A stretch of DNA of 64,000 bases from Ophiodon elongatus. Taxonomy: Eukaryota > Chordata > Actinopteri > Perciformes > Hexagrammidae. A program made the translations under genes and the position numbers. The notes under the pieces are model-generated. The model did no database searches and was not told where the DNA came from. It saw only the letters and a list, made by a program, of their open reading frames with translations. Below are positions 60,540 to 64,000 of the stretch, in pieces (within the stretch, counting starts at the first letter, position 1; each line of letters opens with the position of its first letter). The DNA lies in assembly GCA_016806645.1 (NCBI GenBank), contig JACSYO010001630.1:908001-972000 (forward strand). Direction: 5' to 3'.

Positions 60540-60830
60540 TATCAGTTGGTAATTTACGATACTGAGGCTGGAGCCGATCCCAGCTGACATTGGGTGAAGG
60601 GGGGGTTCACCTTGGACAGGTCGCCAGTTTATCGCATCTAGAGACAGACAACCATTCACGCTCACATTCACACCTACGGGCAATTTAGAGCCTCCAATTA
60701 ACCTAAGCTGAATGTCTTTGGACTGTGGGAGAAAGCCAGAGAACCCGGAGGGAACTCAAGCTGCGACGGTGAGAACGTGCAAACTCAAAAGGTGACAGTA
60801 CTAGCCACTACACCACCATGCAGCCCCAAA
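60540..60830 (+). repeat. Dispersed repeat fragment
   Basis: 'ggacaggtcgccagtttatc', 'cattcacacctacgggcaat' and 'tttggactgtgggagaaagc' form a very common dispersed segment in fish genomes, probably a retroelement 3' region. Class not assigned. Confidence 0.55.
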
Positions 60831-62583
60831 GAGAAGTCCCACAACCAAAAATCCTGTAGATACAGCTCTTCCAAAGATGCAACACCACAACATTCTAGTC
60901 TTCACGTAAAAGTAGTTTCCAAGAAATTGAGTATAGTGAATTCTTACTGTTTGGTAACACATTTTTTTCAACCCAATATTATTTACTGTGTGTGTGTGTG
61001 TTAAGTATATTACAATATACATATATAATTAGTGTTTGAGTGGGGATGGAACGGTCTATGGTAGTACTCTGGCAAAGATTAAATAGCAGCAGTGGTATTT
61101 GTATGTGTGTGTGCAAGTGTGTTAGCTATGATTAAATCATGACCAGTTTGAAGGCTGCTATATAAATATAATATATAAGAGTCAGTTTTTTACCCTCATG
61201 TGTTTTGCCTGTCTGATAGCACATTTACCTTCCTCAACAACACTGTGAGGTTGTGTGTGTGTGTGAGTGAAAGAGAGGGGGTGAGAAAGAGGAGGAAAGA
61301 GTGATTGCAGAATGCTTATGTAAATTGCAGTCTCCTAAAAACATGTAAGAACACTTACGAGATCAAGTAACTGCCGTACTTAAGTAACACAACTTTTGTA
61401 GTTGTTATAATATGTAACGAGCGAAAACACGTGTTGCTAGACTTTCATAGGAAAACACTACAACTTAATAGTAACTTTTTTATAAGATATCCTATTAACC
61501 ATTGTATGACAATAAAAATGAAGTCCATCAATCAGAATAGTCTAGGCCCGCTTCTTCTTCAAGCCTAAATATTTCCCTTTTTAGATTCTTCTCAGAGTTG
61601 GTACTCTGACATGTTGTAGTGGAAATCAGCCTCAAGTCAACTTGTTCAAAAATTATTAATGAGAACAGAGAATATCTTACTGAGGTTTGTTACACAGAGC
61701 TTTCTGAGAAGATGTCATTGGAAACTGTTTGGGAAAGAGCAGGCATTTAAAAAAAATACTTGGCAGGTGATTAGATGAACCATCTGTGAATCAAATTCTT
61801 GCCGAAGCCTGGCTGGAGAAGAGCGAAAACATCTTTTCCATCGAGAAAAGCCATCCGTTTTGTTTTCTTTCAATGAAGAAATACTCTCCAGTTCTGATAT
61901 AGATCCAGATTCGCCTATGGATCTGTCCTCTTAATCCAAAGCCACCTAGTAGATGACCTTCCTCTTGCTCCTCTTTAGAGCTTCTCCTTGCTTAGGTGAT
62001 GAGCTTCTCTAGGCCTCAGAGTATCCACCTGCTGCCCGGAACGAATGTAGTGGTGACAGTCAGGTTACTCATGAATGCTCTTATCTGCCACAAAGAGACA
62101 AAGAGTCCCTGCATTCTACTTCTGCTGATTTGACAACCATATTCATGGAGAGGGTGAAAAGGATGACAGCTCTTCATCACTCCATTCATATGAACAAATA
62201 AATGGTCATCTAGTATTCATGACCACGTCATTTTTGTATGTTATGCAAGTAATGACTAATGAAGGGGCGGGGGTTACGCTGTCCTCCTGATGCTTTGACT
62301 GAAAAATATGTACAACTGTTACCTCTACATTAAACTTATTTTAGGTACTTATAAAGTGATGATTGTCAGGAATTAACCAGATTAAAAAAAAATGAAGTTG
62401 GTGTCAATTTATGCTGTTATGACGGTTTTATGATACAGTGTGGGAAAGATTGGAACCGAGGTTCGAGATACAATTGACCTAATTTTTCTCTGCATTCCCA
62501 ACAATGCCATCGTCCCCAGCAGGCTTAACAGGAAATGTATTATCTCTTATGTCACAAGACTTACAGTAATGTTACATCAGAAG
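60831..62583. other. Gene-poor DNA
   Basis: Only short GT-rich tracts (about 60988-61002 and 61100-61270). No coding signal or element ends seen. Confidence 0.5.
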
Positions 62584-62827
62584 TAGAGCGGGTCGTCTTC
62601 CAATCCGAATATCAGTTAGATCCCCAGCTCCTCCATTTCATGTTGATGTGTAATTGGATAAGACTTTAACCCCAAATTGCTCCTGATTGATATGCTATTG
62701 TGAATGGATGTGAATTGGTTTAGTCTGAATGTGTGGGAATGGGTGAATGATGACATGTAGTGTACAGCGCTTTGAGCGGTCAGAAGACCAGAAAGCCACT
62801 ATACAATTGCAAGTCCATTTACCTTTT
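62584..62827 (+). mobile_element. tRNA-derived SINE, copy F
   Basis: 'gcgggtcgtcttccaatc', 'taaccccaaattgctcc' and 'gtacagcgctttgagcggtc' match the SINE family. It is diverged in the B-box region. Confidence 0.75.
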
Positions 62828-64000
62828 TAAAACACCTGAAGCTGCTGAAGTGGCTTCAGAATAGGAAACTGCTAAAAACAAAAGTCAGATGTAAAATATG
62901 CCATCGGTACATGAAACTGAAGAAAATGGATCGATTTGCTTGGTATATGAAATAAGTAAATGTTAACTAATGCAACTTTGTTTTTGCAGTGTCTTAAAAT
63001 GTATATATCATGTATTGTTTAATCATGTGTTAAGTATATTTATTTTTTATGTCTCAAATCATTTTTAGACTTTAGTTTGATATATGGAATTTTGTTGAAT
63101 TTAGACACTGGATGTTTATATTTGTAGTATTTCGGCACTCCTCTGTACACTGTCCTCCTCAGCAAATAGCTCAGAGTATATATTTTCTACCAGCGTTAAT
63201 GCAGCAGTACTGACATCATCAGCTGAGTCCTCATCAGGGTCATCCAGTGTCTCTTCAAGGTCCTGTTCCATCTACTGGGCCTGTGTCATTTCCCATAAAT
63301 TCTGTATTGAATAGATTAGAGGAGTCATATACATTGATATACAATGGAAGAGGTGTAAAAGATTATAAACAGCTGTTTATTGTTATGGTGCTCCTCATCC
63401 TGTGTGGTCCACACTGCATCTGCCACTTTCGTCTTGAATTATTGGTCCAAAGTTGTGCGCTTCTTCAAATACTGCCTGATGCTCTCGAAAAAAAAATATG
63501 AACATTTCCGGTTTAGTGCCTATTTGTAACATTGTGTAATTCTTTACAAATCTTATTCTAACTGTAGTCTCAAAACAAACTGAAAAATATTTAAGAGAGG
63601 GAAAGGAAAACAAAATCAACAACCTAAAGCTGATTTGTAGGCTTTACAACCTGTCTTGTTTTAACAATTCACTTCATCCTAATTCATGCAACAATCATAA
63701 GGCGTTTTTTATCTCAGCTCCACGGTAATTAATGAAAGGGACCTACTACCTGAAGCGCATTAAAGAGGGAGGACAGGCACTGAGCTCCGATCGTTTCCAT
63801 TAAACCTAAATCTAAAACAAACTGCTCACCCTGCATTAAACTTATTGTCAAATCAACCATTCTACTGGGCCAGAGCCAAGTCCTATGACCCATACACATA
63901 CACACAAATAATGAACACACACATGCAAACATGGAAACACACACAGATGGTCACCCACACAGTTTGTCCCACCCACACACCATCAGAGACATAGATTAAG
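62828..64000. other. Gene-poor DNA to the window end
   Basis: No gene established. A minus-strand acidic stretch near 63270-63140 (residues EETLDDPDEDSADDVS) could be the N-terminus of an old transposase but has no confirming motif. The segment 63690-63850 looks less degenerate than its surroundings, without explanation. Confidence 0.35.

Noticed and set aside
61800..62250. Possible exon on + strand
   Set aside because: Frames are short and lack consistent donor and acceptor pairs.
63140..63500. piggyBac-type transposase N-terminus on minus strand
   Set aside because: Only an acidic stretch is visible; no catalytic DDD block or TTAA-flanked termini were found.

Overview
This window is nuclear DNA from a ray-finned (teleost) fish, most likely a percomorph. 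The genes are split into short exons with GT-AG introns. The spaces between exons are full of fish-type repeats: tRNA-derived SINEs, LINE fragments, Tc1-like, hAT and other terminal-inverted-repeat elements, a DIRS-like relic, and CA/TA microsatellites. There are no operons, CRISPR arrays or other bacterial features.

Four protein-coding genes can be reconstructed exon by exon. (1) setd7 (+, CDS 1108-12796, 8 exons, 370 aa) is the MORN-repeat SET-domain lysine methyltransferase. Its catalytic residues fall at the same numbers as in human SETD7. (2) An unnamed four-helix membrane protein gene (+, CDS 14294-18003, 6 exons, about 230 aa) follows 1.5 kb downstream. (3) rab33b-like (-, CDS 22273-20624, 2 exons, 242 aa) encodes a Golgi/autophagy Rab GTPase and is convergent with gene 2. 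(4) hspa9 (+, CDS 31230-46111, 16 coding exons, 693 aa) encodes the mitochondrial Hsp70 mortalin. setd7 next to rab33b repeats the arrangement at human 4q31. hspa9, at human 5q31, lies beside them here, so this is a teleost-specific linkage. The genes do not form a known shared pathway.

Layout: 1-0.8 kb, coding-like minisatellite and a LINE-like tail; 0.8-13.5 kb, setd7 with five or more repeats in its introns; 13.5-18.4 kb, membrane-protein gene; 18.4-20.6 kb, intergenic; 20.6-22.6 kb, rab33b; 22.6-31 kb, transposon-rich intergenic DNA (hAT remnant, non-autonomous TIR element, L1-like ORF2 relic); 31-47.5 kb, hspa9; 47.5-64 kb, gene-poor repeat DNA (foldback element, Tc1-like element, DIRS-like relic, a three-level nested transposon with intact target-site duplication, L1-like ORF1 relic, second copy of the TIR element).

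I did not find a new biochemical system. The items most worth checking are the (TG)n tracts at two 3' splice sites, the coding hexanucleotide expansion at the mortalin C-terminus, the direct repeats flanking rab33b exon 1, the non-standard Rab C-terminus, and the nested or unclassified transposons.
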